Assembly (NCBI GenBank): GCA_946800325.1
Contig: OX326957.1
Location: 28,057,054-28,121,053 of the forward strand
Length of the DNA stretch: 64,000 nucleotides
Direction: 5' to 3'
From: Luzula sylvatica
Lineage: Eukaryota > Streptophyta > Magnoliopsida > Poales > Juncaceae
Positions within the stretch are counted from its first letter, which is position 1; each line of letters begins with the position of its first letter. Positions 34,914-47,572 of this stretch are shown here, piece after piece. The notes beneath the pieces are model-generated. The model was not told the DNA's origin. It saw only the letters and a program-made list of their open reading frames with translations, and ran no database searches. Both the position numbers and the translations under genes were made by a program.

Positions 34914-35426
34914 TTAAATATTTGCTTCAATTAACAAACGTACTTTAAGTGAACACGACCTGCATGGCAAAACAATTGAAACTGGTACAAACCCAGTACC
35001 AAATTCTCGTACCTCTCCATTCTCATCGAATGTAACCCCCAAATCCCCAAGTTCCGATGAATTAATACAAAAATTATCCCCACATCTACAAGGATACGTT
35101 AATTCATAATTACCCTCGCTAATTTCAAAATCCATTTCCTCTAATTCAATTTCATCGGCAATAACTGCAACTTTTCTTCTCGAATCACGCAATTCCTTAT
35201 CGTACCGAGCCCTAACATTTTGATCCCCTAGAATTTCCCATGCTTTTTGTACAACGAGAAATTCTTGTTGAATAGAAGACTGAGGGCATTTTTGTAATTT
35301 GTCGGGATGAGTGCTGAGTAGAGCTGATTTGTAACTTGTACGGATCTCATCGTAGTTTGCGTCTTCAGAAATTGATAGGATTTCATAATAAGTCCTTCCA
35401 ATCATATTATCACTAATTGCCATCAT
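34914..35426 (-). CDS. DPH4: DPH4-type J-domain protein with CSL zinc finger
   Basis: An intronless gene for 170 residues. Residues 10-80 form a J domain (TYYEILSISEDANYDEIRTSYK) with the HPD motif at 40-42, which stimulates Hsp70 ATPase. The second half is a DPH-type zinc-binding domain with the four cysteines in place (C113, C115, C155, C158; YPCRCGDNF and LPCRSCS). This J-plus-DPH architecture is that of DPH4/DNAJC24, needed for the first step of diphthamide formation on elongation factor 2, where it supports the iron-sulfur enzyme DPH1-DPH2. Length is normal. Two tandem ATGs start the frame; the first is used. Single-copy housekeeping function expected in the cytosol. Confidence 0.93.
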   Translation of the reverse strand: MMAISDNMIGRTYYEILSISEDANYDEIRTSYKSALLSTHPDKLQKCPQSSIQQEFLVVQKAWEILGDQNVRARYDKELRDSRRKVAVIADEIELEEMDFEISEGNYELTYPCRCGDNFCINSSELGDLGVTFDENGEVREFGTGFVPVSIVLPCRSCSLKVRLLIEANI

Positions 35427-36194
35427 ATTAAAATGGGAATCGATGTTAAAAACTTAAAACCTATATGAATTAATGAAAGTGTGAGACGCCAAATAAAACA
35501 ACTGAATAAATTATATTTTGCATAAATAAAAATGAAATTTAATCAACTAATTAGTCATGAATTTTATATACATAACTACAGATTTTATGTTATTAAAGTT
35601 AATTATTTTTTGTGCCTTTTCTTTGCAGTTCCAACTTGCTATAATTAGATTTTAAATCGAAAAATCCTATGAAATACTATGATTTTAAATCCTATGAATA
35701 CTAAACAAAAACTAAAAAAGAGAAAATCAGCAAAAATCAGTGTTTTTGCATCAAAATCAGCAAAACATCTTCAAAATTGATACATGTAAATCAACAATTC
35801 ATACATTTTATTGATGTAATGATTCAAAATTGATGCATACACTTAGATTTCATTCAACAATTAACGATTTGGCGAAATCAGCAAAATACAAGCCAAATCA
35901 GCGAAAACCGGCGAAAGCAGCGAAATACCTGCGAAATCAGTGAAGAACCGACCACCCCTGCCTCCTCCTTCCAGCCGCCTTGCTTCTCCTTCCGTCTAAA
36001 CAGTTTCTCCAGCGAAGGACCGGCCGCCCCCCACCTTGCTGCTCTTGCTGGCAAGGTTTTCTTCTTCCTATTTATTGTCGTGAAGAAAATAAAAGGGTAT
36101 TTACGTATTTACACTGTAAAACTTAAAATTACATTTTTTGTTTAGTTTCTTAAAATTAAAATTAAAATATTATATTTACTTACCATCTAAATGT
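35427..36194. other. DPH4 upstream region; AAATCAGC-rich stretch
   Basis: About 35715-35945 contains roughly a dozen variants of AAATCAGCAAAA / AAATCAGCGAAA, suggesting a decayed short tandem repeat or transposon end. A CT/GC-rich patch lies at about 35950-36060. No gene recognised. Confidence 0.35.
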
Positions 36195-36780
36195 AAAACA
36201 TCCTATGTTACGCGGATACTTCAAAAACGCAGAAGTATCATGAGGATACGGGTATCCGATACGGATACGGGTACGATACGGCTCGGATACGTATCGGATA
36301 CGCCACATGGCGTATCCGATTATTTTAATATTTATTTTTTTCGGATACGGCGGGGATACGGCAGGATACGGCAGGATACGGCTGGGATACGTTCAGGATA
36401 CGGCTGGGATACTCCATTTATGATACTTCGGCCCATTATATATTTTGGTCCATAATATTTTTAAATAAATTATATATGATATTTCTAGGATACTTCTAGG
36501 AGACTTCTAAATTAATTCTAGGATACTTCTAAAATAAATTTAGATTACTTTTATGATACTTGTATTGTTATGTTGATTTTATTCATTGTCATGATATTTA
36601 AATTCAAAATATTATTTAATATATTATTTATTTATTTATTATGTACAATATAAATATACTAAAATAATAATTATATAGTCGTATCCGTATCCGTGATTTT
36701 TTGAAAATTGTCGTATCGCCGTATCTGTATCGTCTCGGATACGATACCCGTATCCGTATCCGTGCAACATAGAAAATATC
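36195..36780. mobile_element. GGATACG-type hAT MITE, copy B
   Basis: The element is 36203-36772 (570 bp), with the same ends as copy A (CTATGTTACGCGGATAC ... GTATCCGTGCAACATAG). It is flanked by AAAACATC and AAAATATC (7 of 8 identical). Interior motifs (ATGATACTTCGGCCCATTATA, TAGGATACTTCTAG) are shared with copy A, so both derive from one family. No coding capacity. Confidence 0.9.
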
Positions 36781-37392
36781 ATATTTACCGAAAAATTAAA
36801 ATCATTCATTTTTTCCATTAAAATTAACAGTCAACAATTAAATTATTTTTCTATCATTTACATATTTACCTTTCTAAAAATCCAAAATATCATATTTATT
36901 CTTTTAAAATAAAAATATCACATCTACCCACTCAATAATAAAAATAACATACGTATCATTTCGAAACAAAATATCTTATTTTTCTTCTAATTTAAAACAT
37001 ACAAAACAATGTAACTTTGAACGTACAAAACAATTTAGAACAATTTATATAATAATTTATCAAGAAATTGGTTTCTCGGTTCTCAAAATCCGGTTTTTAA
37101 ATTGGACGGTAAATATCATATTTTATTTTAGAAAGGGGCATATGTTACTTTTTAATATTGAAAGAGTAAATATGTATTTTTATTTCTAGTATGGTAAAAA
37201 TGATATTTTGGATTTTCTAAATGTTAACCATTTGTTTTAACGGAGATGCAGGATGATTTTAATTTTTGGTTACATATGATATTTTAAAATTATGAGATGG
37301 TAAATATAATATTTTAATTTTAAGAAGATATTGGTAATTTTTAAGTTCGAAAAAGGGTAAATATCTAAATGGCACATGTGAGTTGTAATGAA

Positions 37393-38015
37393 TAGGGATG
37401 TCAATGGATTGCGTAAAACCTGAACCCGCGGGTACCCGATCCGACCGGGACGGGTAATAATCGAAAAAGACTCGCGGGGCGAGTATTCCCCGAAAAATAA
37501 ATACTCGGTTCGGTTTCGGGTTCGGGTACGGGGAGAGTAATCCCCACCCCGCGGATAATCCAAATCCGTACCCGAAAATATCCGAAACTGAAATTATCAA
37601 TTTATCCTTTAAATTTTTGATGATTAAATCCAAACCACTAAAATTTATCATTGACCATTATTTTACCCTTACTCTCCTTAAACCCTAACTAAAATTTATC
37701 ATTGACCCTTACTCTCCTAAAATTTATCAGTGGACAAGTAAAAAAAAATTATGTTGATTTTAGTTTGAACAATAGGCAGTGAGTGGCCAATCAATAAAAA
37801 AAAGTGGTGTATTAACAAAAAAAAAATATGAACAATAGACAGTGGACATTTCGGATTTAAAAAATATCAAAAAGTAAATATTTCGGATTTATCTGCGGGT
37901 ATAAATTACCCGTGGGTTCAAATTCAGATACGATTTTATACCCGCGATGATTTTTTATTCGGGTTCGGATATAGAAGAGACTCTTCCGAACCCGACCGTC
38001 CTGTTGACATCACTA
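37393..38015. mobile_element. CGGGTACCCG-type hAT-like MITE
   Basis: Starts TAGGGATGTCAATGG and ends TTGACATCACTA, an imperfect inverted repeat. Both ends carry CCCGCGGGTACCCG, CGGGTTCGGG and ACCCGAAAAT motifs around an AT-rich middle. The design is the same as in the GGTTCGG and GGATACG families but with different motif sequence. The target duplication is not convincing, so the boundaries are provisional. Confidence 0.55.
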
Positions 38016-39500
38016 ATTCTGAAGAAGAGTGAAGACTGAAGACTGAAGACTGAAGAGTGTGTTACTTAAAATAGTGGGTCAGATTGTATTATTCACTTAT
38101 CCGATGTGATAAATGCTAATAGCTCAAACATGTTTTCCATTAACAACCGCAATATGCCGCTATTTAACCCGCAATAGCTCTTATATCGACCAAAGCACTA
38201 TTTTCGTAATATTATATTGCGTTATTGCGTTTCACCTTCCGAGACTGCTATTGCAATGCTATATATATGATTTCAATCGGAACTAATTTTTCTAAATCTA
38301 AACATCAAAATCAAATTTCAACTGTAGATATATGATTTTTATCACTTATGAATGTCGTAGATTTAATTTTATGAAAATAATAATTTGTATCATATCCATC
38401 ATAGTACGTAAAAGAATTGACGGTCAAAAATATTTACGACATGATTGATCCAAAAATAAATTTTAAAATTCATTTTTTTCAATGGATTTAATTTAATTTA
38501 TGTAGATATGATGGGATAAAATTTCATAATGCTTTGAGTATTTTTATATGGAAATCGAAAAATTTATCGAAATGGACGGTTATTAAAACATGTTGTCGAT
38601 TTTATTGAATAAAATTATATAAATAACACAAAATTGATTCTATAATGTATCTATTTAATATGAGCCTTTTGACCATAAATATTGACAAATTCATCCACAT
38701 TTGCTCAACGGATTCATGATTTATATAATAGCCCAAACGTAGATCAATTCAAAACCAAGCCCATATTTTTTGATATAAATCTTGCCCCACCAGTTACTTA
38801 AAATAATTAAGACTAAGATGATAATAATATTTTTTAAAATTATGTTACATAAACGATAATTTGCATTAGTGCTAACTGCTAACTAAATTATTTATACGAC
38901 GAATAAAAAGAATATTAAATATAAAATATGAATCTTTTGTTACATGAAATTATTCAGTTTTGTAATGAATCGAAAGATAAGCAAATAGTAGCATCATAAT
39001 TTTAGATTCACGGCGAGTTTTGCATGAGTGGATTCAAATGTCTCCTCAACAGATTATGCAGAAATGGTAAAGGCATGAACAGGTCATGTTATTTTTGCGT
39101 GTTCGGACTCTGTAAACTATTACTGTTTAAATATTACGTTTCATTAGCAATTTACATATATGATGTTATCTTTTTGTTTTATATGTTTTATCATAAGAGA
39201 TTGGAGGATATTAAATAAATGAGCAAAGCATCACTACACCAAAATTTAGGATGAATTTTGGTGTATTGAAGAAAAGTTCTAAACATAAAACTCTTGGCGA
39301 GTTATTTTGCATTTGTGGCCATAAAATTACTCCCAAATTCGGTGAAATGTGATTAGACTGTTTCAAGAATCAAAAGAAAATAGATAATGAGAAAAAATGT
39401 TGTTCTTGTACTGTTTGAAATAAGATATTCAAAAGAAAGTAGATAAAAAATAAAAAAATTTGCAACATTACGAGAATTTAAAATAAGATATAAATAGATA
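38016..39500. other. Intergenic, no gene seen
   Basis: A short (TGAAGAC)n-type repeat lies at about 38028-38058. The rest is AT-rich without recognised structure. Confidence 0.35.
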
Positions 39501-39545
39501 CTAGGAGAATACTCGCGCTACGCGGCGAGCATGTAAATTATATTT
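39501..39545 (-). mobile_element. Helitron 3' end (minus strand)
   Basis: On the minus strand: CTCGCCGCGTAGCGCGAG hairpin, a short AT stretch, then CCTAG and host T. This is nearly the same terminus as the complete Helitron ending at 18536. The element would extend to the right; its 5' end was not found in the AT-rich sequence that follows. Confidence 0.6.
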
Positions 39546-40860
39546 TTCATTTTAATACAATTTATATTAGTATGATAATATTAATAATATCATCTTAAAA
39601 TAAAGTTATTTGAATTTATTTATCTATGATTATTCATATGTTTTACAATTATTTTACATTATGATAACAAAAAATTCAACTTTTTTAATCAAATAATAAT
39701 ACTTATATTAGTGTCATTATATAATAATATATAAGAATAAGATATAATACAATTTTACCAAAAACGTAACAACAAATATTATATCATTGTTCACAATATT
39801 GCATACAATATCAAATATTAAAATAATGAATCATACAACATAATAATTTTTATTGATTCAAAATGCAATGAAAAATATAAAATAATATCAAACTTAATAG
39901 CGGAAGTATTTTAATAAATAATATCAAAATTTAATTTATAATAAACATAAATACAAATCATTTTATATCATATGATTTTTTTTATTTTACATTTTGTAAA
40001 ATAACAATACGATTTGATAGGTGTTTATACGTTTAAAAAGTTATTTAGATGGATAATTTTTTTTTAATTCTATTATTTTTTGAAAAAGTTTTGCTTGCTT
40101 AAAAGCACAAATATAATATACTTAGTATTATATGAGATTCTTATTGTTATAATTTAAAAAATATATATATAATAATACTTAAAAATTCTATTATGCAAAT
40201 AAAATTCTTAAAAATATATTATGTAAATTTGTATTTTCTTACATAATATCTTTACAAATTGAAATTATGAAAAATGTATGTATGAAATATGCAAATATGG
40301 ATGTCAAAATAAAGAGAAAAATAAAATGAATAAATTTGATGGGTTTATAAAATTTAATTTCCAAAATAATACTAATATATGTTGTATTTTTTATAATATT
40401 ACATATTAAATTATTAGTATTTCATATATAAACTTCATTTGATCATATAATCTTATGTGAAATGTTAAACAATTGATTAAACATGGTATAATATGATTCT
40501 AACCCATAATAATATGTCACGTCATTAATGTATTATGGTGGGGGCTTTCTAAGAATGTTTAAAACATGGTGTAAAATTATAACACATAAATGACCACACA
40601 AAATATGATCTTCAAAAAATCTAACAAAAAATTAATAATTGAGATTAAACCACATCACTACATCTAATGGTTCAAATTAATACTTAAAAATAATAATACA
40701 AAATGCATGTCTTAAATGATCAAATATAATATTAATTCATATGATGACGCCACATCACACAATTCAATGGTTAATAATCAAGCTAAGCATGATGATGTGG
40801 CTTTATGAGGAGACTTAAAGATAGGTGCAAAATAAAGAAGTGGATAAATTCATCAATGTC
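39546..40860. other. AT-rich intergenic sequence, probably Helitron interior
   Basis: Very AT-rich with no gene, terminal repeat or tandem array recognised. It may belong to the Helitron whose 3' end is at 39501. Confidence 0.3.
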
Positions 40861-41450
40861 TCCCTTGATAAAAATGATGCATCAAACACAAGAAAGAAAG
40901 AAATTCCATGACATTCATGTCATTAATATATTTTTCTGTTAAATTTAATAATATAAAAAATTAAGAAGAAATCAAGAAAAGAGAAAGATAACAGAATGAA
41001 GTCAAAGATCATTTGATTAACTTGCTTGATTAACACAATGATTACAATGTTTATTTATACTACTCATTAACTCTCATATAATGGTTCTTAATTCATTCTT
41101 GACCACTACTTTAACTTAGCACCACTAATTAACCACTAATTGACACCACCCAATCTCTTCATTTCATTATCAATGGACACCTCCATTAATCTTCTAACAT
41201 TTCCCTCAATAAAAATGGAGGGATTATATAATTGCCCCCAAAACTCACTCGAAACACTTTTGATACGTCGATGGAAGGTGTTTAAATGAATTGATTAGAT
41301 TCTTAATCAATGATTAAATTAATTGATTCAATTAAGGAGTCTAATCAATCAATTTAAACACTATCGCATCGATTAACGCATCAAATATGTTTGAGTGAGT
41401 TTCGGGAGCAATTATATTTTCTCATAAAAATGATGCATCAAACACGAGAA
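40861..41450. repeat. LTR-like fragment with inverted and direct repeats
   Basis: The minus strand from 41207 downward reads TGTTAGAAGATTAATGGAGG with a TATAAATA-like box near 41050-41060, as in a small LTR. The direct repeat AAAATGATGCATCAAACAC occurs near 40869 and 41427. A separate inverted repeat pairs ATAATTGCCCCCAAAACTCA (about 41229) with its counterpart near 41417, enclosing a 190-bp fold-back. It could be a truncated retrotransposon with a small fold-back inserted next to it. Confidence 0.35.
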
Positions 41451-42071
41451 AAAAAACTCAATTTCATGACATTCATATCATTTCCCATACTTTCACTTAC
41501 ATCAAAGTCAAACAGACTTAGAACAGAGATGAGAGAACAAGTCAATTGATCAAGGAATATAAATATTTGTCGAGGAGAAGAAAGACGTGTGAGAGGATAT
41601 GCGGAAAAAAAAATTTGATCATTATAATTGCCTAAGATACCTTTCCAAAACATTAGATTCGATGGTTATAATGGTATTTGGAGAAACCTTCCGCCGAAGG
41701 GCTTCCGAAAATCTCCAATCCTTCCCCATCTGGGCTTTCGGTTCCTTATTACTTTCAAAGTGCACAGAACCAGCATTCGAAATGATAACCAGTTTTTGAA
41801 ATGCCAATTTTCTTTTTCCATATTAAGCATTTTAATTACTCAAAATTAGTCACTAGTAGTAGCCAACATTTCAAATACCAGGTGCAGTATTTCATTAATG
41901 AACTTACTATCAGTTCATTTATTCCATTAATATTATCAAGGGTCATGATCCTGAAAAAACCGCCACTTATTTGAAACTAATCTCATAAACTATATCTTGA
42001 GAGAGAGAATTAATCATGCAAAATTAAATTTTGTGATTAGTGATGAATTTGATCTTGTGAAGAACCAAAAA
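41451..42071. other. 3' flank of the cyclotransferase gene
   Basis: Contains a minus-strand frame of about 60 codons (41622-41807) that begins with TTG, not ATG, and matches nothing I know. Otherwise unremarkable. Confidence 0.3.
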
Positions 42072-43700
42072 TTATCTCGAGTCCGCGACAGTAGTCTCTT
42101 GCAAAGCTGGAGGAAGTTGCACCAATGAGAGATGAGATTTTACTGACAAGTGGGCTCCACATATCTTGTTCTTCTTTTCTTTTAGCCTTGTGAGAACCTT
42201 TCTTACTTTGTTTGCGAGTTCTATAACATAATCCTCTTCGTGTCCTATATAAAGAACCATGGATTAAGTAAAAGAACACGATAAGTGAAATGTGTTACAT
42301 TGGTAAGCGAAATGTGATTTACTGGTAAATTTGTGTTTTCCTCGTTTTATTAGTTTTGTGCAAAATATCAATTTGTAGCAATTTTGTGTGCATAATGTAG
42401 TATTTGGAGAAATTTACATTTATACAATACTCCAAGATGAAAAATGTGAACTTGATTATTCTCAAGGGTATATATGAAAATACAATCAAATAATATGTAT
42501 ATGTGAAAATACATTAGTACCTATATTAAACAAGGCTTTCTCTAAAGAGAACAAATATTCTCTATTGTTCCCACATGGCCCACTTGCAGTAGCTATTTGT
42601 CTAGAAAATAAAAAAAAAACATAACAAATTTCAGAATGTGAAATCTATAAATAGAAAAGAAAAAAACATAAAAACAAATTGAATTTTGTTTCAAAATTCA
42701 AATTTGGAAAATAATTTGAAGTACCTTGCCATTACATCAAGAGGAGCTGGACCAAGGTAATACTTGTTAATTGTTGTATTTGGCGTAGACACGAAACTGC
42801 GCAAAAAAAAAGACGCTTAATTCTTTTTCTAATTATTAAGTTACTGGAAATTGAAATGACACCAAAAAGAAAAACCAACATTTCGAAAATAAATAAGGTC
42901 AGTTAGAATTTTACACTAAAACTCCTTTCACTATTGGCCCAAGCAAATTTCCTTCCTAGAAAATAAAACGAAAAGCTCAATGACGTAATTAGTTTAAAAA
43001 ATATTTAACTAAGAACAGAACACAACATTATGAAGTTTGAATTGAGTAGATTTGCATTAACCTTGAAAAAATCAACAGAGATTTTCTTATCATATTCGCA
43101 TTCCCTTCTCTCCAAATACTACAAAGTACAAACCATGAACAAGAATTCACATTAAATTAGTAAATCTACTCGCACTAAATTGGTAAAATATTTTCAATTA
43201 AAATGAATAAAGAGAGAAAATAAAAGTTACCTCCATTGCTTTTGATTCTTTTTCATCTCCACCTTTAACGCAATAAGCCGCACCCCACTATATCACACAT
43301 TATAATATATAGTTAAATTGCTTTTCTATATGCATGAAAAATATTTCAACAAAAAATAATTATCAAAAAGTTACAAGAAAATATTTAGAAGTAATGTTTC
43401 ATAACTTACGCAAATTTCGCCTTTCTTGGCTTCGAGAGTTAATGTTCTTGCAGGATTTTCCGGTGTTCCTCTATGATCTATGCATGCTGTATGCATATTG
43501 AAAGGAACAAAAATTATTTGTTTTGTAAAACTAAAGGAACGAAATTTTAGTTTTTTTTGTTATAATTTGATAAATTTATGAAAAGAATTACCGAGATCAA
43601 ATACGCGTTTATAATCCTTGATGAAACCAATTATTCTCTCATCGAAATCAAATCCAGGGTTCCAAACGAGCGAACCATATCCAAAAACCCACATCACCAT
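42072..43700 (-). CDS. GGCT2: Glutathione-specific gamma-glutamylcyclotransferase (GGCT2/ChaC-like)
   Basis: Eight coding exons on the minus strand: 43700-43592, 43486-43410, 43287-43231, 43118-43062, 42955-42915, 42796-42725, 42600-42521 and 42244-42072. All borders are GT/AG and they join to 221 codons plus stop. The N-terminus [17 protein letters not shown] holds the YGSL substrate-binding loop. [16 protein letters not shown] and GEICWGAAYCV follow, then [10 protein letters not shown] with the conserved glutamate expected to act as catalyst (E84, by family alignment from memory), YYLGPAP and [12 protein letters not shown]. The ChaC/GGCT2 family cleaves glutathione to 5-oxoproline and Cys-Gly in the cytosol, feeding glutathione turnover under sulfur demand or metal stress. 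The C-terminal 25 or so residues after KKNKICG are not conserved in my memory of the family. A 5' UTR intron lies upstream. Confidence 0.94.
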
Positions 43701-44414
43701 CTTTGAATATCAAATTTGCTGCATGTATTGTGACAACAAATGAATTAGTCCAACACAATCGACTCTAATTAAATAATATTGATAGAACCAAAATTGGCGA
43801 GTTACGTTACAAATCTAAAGTTGCTCGACCATCAAATTTTTTTTTATATGTTTAAGCTTTGCATTGGTCAAGCTCCATAAAAAATAATGTTTTATGTAGC
43901 GTTTTCGTTTTGACTGTAATTTACACGTGATTCCAGCTTATTGCGTGTTATAGCTAGTGACGCTATGACGATGCTATTTAATTCACCGGGAAAAGGTAAT
44001 TTGGGCAAAACCCTAAATGCTAAACCCTGAAATCCGAGATGATAACCCACTTTTAAGTGATGAAATTAAAGAAGAGTAACTTTTGAGTAAGATTAAAGAA
44101 AAAGTAACTAATTTGGACCGGTTTTTATGAGATCATATAAATCACAAAAAAGTGAGACCAATTGCCAGAGATCAGAGAAGGCAAATTAGGAGAGTTCGAA
44201 TGCAAAAAAATTATGAAATACTCACAAATGGAACTGAGAGAGATAAAAGGGTGTGATTGGAGTGGAGTCTCCAAACGCCACAGAGCTGGACAGGAGAAAG
44301 AGTGAAGAAAGATTGGGAGCTAGGGTTTCTCTCTCTCCAAAACCAGCTCTCCCTCTCTCTCCCTCTCTCTCTCTCCGAGGAGGAAGAAACAGAGTTGAAG
44401 GAGCTTGATTTATA
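43701..44414 (-). promoter_or_regulatory. Cyclotransferase 5' UTR exon, UTR intron and TATA box
   Basis: A leader exon ends at 44226 with the donor GTGAGTA. The UTR intron ends at an acceptor at 43719-43720, leaving 18 nt of leader before the ATG at 43700. The leader exon is very GA-rich (CT-rich on the plus strand, about 44325-44380). TATAAAT on the minus strand at 44408-44414 is a good TATA box about 30 bp above that tract. Leader introns and GA tracts are common in constitutively expressed plant genes. Confidence 0.6.
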
Positions 44415-46928
44415 GCAGACAAGACAAAACGGATATGCATATCTTTAAGCTGACACAACATCACAAGCATTTACTGTTTGGGCAGCGATGACCACCGCGG
44501 GGCCGCCATTTTCCCTTTTCAACCACACTTGATTAATTATGACTTCGAATTTTTTTTTAAAACAAACTGCAATTTAGAAGAAAAAATATCCACCTATTAA
44601 GAAATAAATTATATTAGAAAATAAATTCAAAAATGTATATTGATATTTAAAAATGTGAATTACCCATAAAAATTATATCTTATAGTTAAATAGAGGAGAA
44701 TTCTTAAATAATCTCCTAACATTTTTGGAAATTAAAAAAAACTTATTTTTTTTATATTCCAAAAATATCTCTCTAAACAAAATTTCACTTTTATTTAGGA
44801 CGTGTTCGCTAGAGCAGTTTTGTATAGTTGCAGGAAGCTAATATATGAATATCAATAAGCTATGATAATAGGAATATATAAAAACTATGAACTAAAAAGT
44901 GTGATGAAAATTTAAGGAATAGATGTAGCAAGTGAATAAAATATCCTATAATTATATTATTTTTTATGAAAATTTTATAATTATAATATTTAATTCTTAA
45001 TTATATCAAAATATTATAATTTGAGAACAAAATATTTAACATATTAATTTCTAGATATTTAGATTGGGCAAAAAACCAATTTAACTATTTAAAAAAATAT
45101 TCAGTATTGTTTAAAACTCAATATTTAATATTTAATATTAGTTATAAAATCTTGAGAGCAAAAAAATATTAAATTAGTATGAAAATATTGCTTAAAACAT
45201 ATTTTAAGAGAATAAACATTAAAATATTCGAATCCAAAGTAATATATATCATTGTGTAAAAAATTTAGTCCAATTCTTTTTCTTGTGACAAGGCCCACAT
45301 AAGTTTTATTTTGGATTGAATATAATAAAGAATATGTTTAAAGTACTACTAATACACACATGATCTTATATATATTATAATTTTATATTAAATGTATAAT
45401 AGTGATATAATAACATTAAACAAATTTATGATAATTAATATTAAAAATTAAAAATACAATATAAAACACAATTTTATACATTATGAATAAAATATTCTAA
45501 AATAAAGAGAACATAGGTGAGAATGTGAGATAATGTATTATTCTTTTTCTGTTTTTTCTCTCAACTTTCCAAAGAAACATTCACTTTAATGTAAGTTTTG
45601 AATTTGAAAATGTCAAAAATTAGTCGTAGTTTATATAAATTGGCTAGAAATCGTGGTTTCCTTGGGTTTCAAAATGCTCAACTGAACACCTCTTTTGATA
45701 TTCCATGAAAACTTTACTTCCTCTACAAACTATCTACAAACTATGCTTGCAAAACTAATGCACCGAACAGGGCTTTACGGTGATTAAAAAAAAATGGACC
45801 AAAATACCCCTCTATTTTTCATATTTAATTTTGTTAAATTATTTTTTTGTAGATTTTTATTAATTTGAATTTCCATAAATATTTTTTAACAATAAATTTA
45901 AAAAAAGACTATATGTTGTATTAATATAATTTTAATATTTCATCTATTATATATTTTGTCGTGAAAATTAGCATTAAATAATAAGATAAACAACGATATA
46001 AAAATTTATTCTGTAGAATATCTGGGTAGAAGAATAATAATTTACTTTTAACGTTCATTCATTGTTAATAAAAATTAGATGCTAAAAAAATATTATGTCA
46101 AAATATTTTTCTGTCGTTGATTTTTATTTCTTCAGCTGGTTTTAATTTTACCAGCTAAATTTATTGACATTGAATAAACAATAAAACTAGCTAGTAAAAT
46201 AGTATTTTTTTCTGCCAAAATAATTTTAAGGTACATAATTTTTGTATCGTTGTTTGTTTATCATTATTATGTAGAAAATATTATGTAAAAAAAAGGTGAA
46301 GCTATTACAAAATATATACTAGTTAGAATGAGAAGATGCAATTAACACTTCATAGGTAAAATCATGGAACAAGGTTACGATGTTTGAAAAGTATAATGGC
46401 ATGTTAATAATTTAATATTAAAAAATATGCTCATATTACAAAAATATGTACCCGACAAATAAAATGATGTGCTATTTACTAGACAGGTAATACATGTTTG
46501 ATTGTTAAAAAAATGTATATTAGTTTTTCAAAAGAAATATATTGGATATGTAAAATATGGATTGGACATGTACACAAATTATATTCATATTGAAAAAAAA
46601 AACTACATGAGTATTTGGAAAAAAGAAAAAAATTAAGTTGGATGTTATATTTGTTAATTATTTTACGATGCATTTTATATGAAAAATATCAACATGCTGA
46701 CCTATAGATTATCCTGCCAAGTGAAATGACAAAAATACCCTCAAATCAAAGGCAATATTTTGAAAGTACTACTTCAATTTTGGATTATTATTATTATTAC
46801 CCATTAAGACCACTACAAATCATTCATAACATGGTCACAACCCTGTTAATAATATAAAATACTAGAATTTAAAGGGTGAAAATATAAAAAAAAAACATTC
46901 TAAATAAGACATAAAATGATTAAATCCC
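44415..46928. other. AT-rich intergenic sequence
   Basis: No gene, terminal repeat or tandem array recognised over 2.5 kb. The stretch next to 46928 is the presumed DWF5 3' UTR. Confidence 0.35.
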
Positions 46929-47184
46929 TCAATAAATACCAGGAATAACCCTGTACCGCACTTTATCGCAATAGAGTTTCCAGAATTTCCCGTACCTGTA
47001 CAGCAATAGGTTCAATAAATTAAAATATATAAAAGTAAACAAAAAAGGAGAAAATGAAAAAAAAAATAATAGTACTTGGAAGAGCAACGGTCATCATCTC
47101 TTTTGGCACGGTCAAACAGCAAAATCGTCAGAAATATCACATAAAAATACGGCAAAAACTGCAAAAAAATTAGATATCATTATT

Positions 47185-47228
<44 letters not shown>

Positions 47229-47523
47229 CGTGATCAAAAAGAGCTGGTACGGTCCAAAAAAACGCAGCCAATATTTCAGGTACGTAATGGAAATGACGAG
47301 ACAAACCCCACCTGTTTATTACATCAAAATAATTTATATTTTCAGAAGAATTTTTTTTAAATATTTATACGAGGGTAATTTTGAAATTATTCACCATCCA
47401 GATGTTAACAGAAGACTCGATTTCGTCTCTCCTTTTGTCGTGCGATACGATGCAACAATCTAAAAACAAATAATTAAATAAAACATTGTTTAAATTATCA
47501 ACATTTTGCCACAATCAACAGGA

Positions 47524-47572
<49 letters not shown>

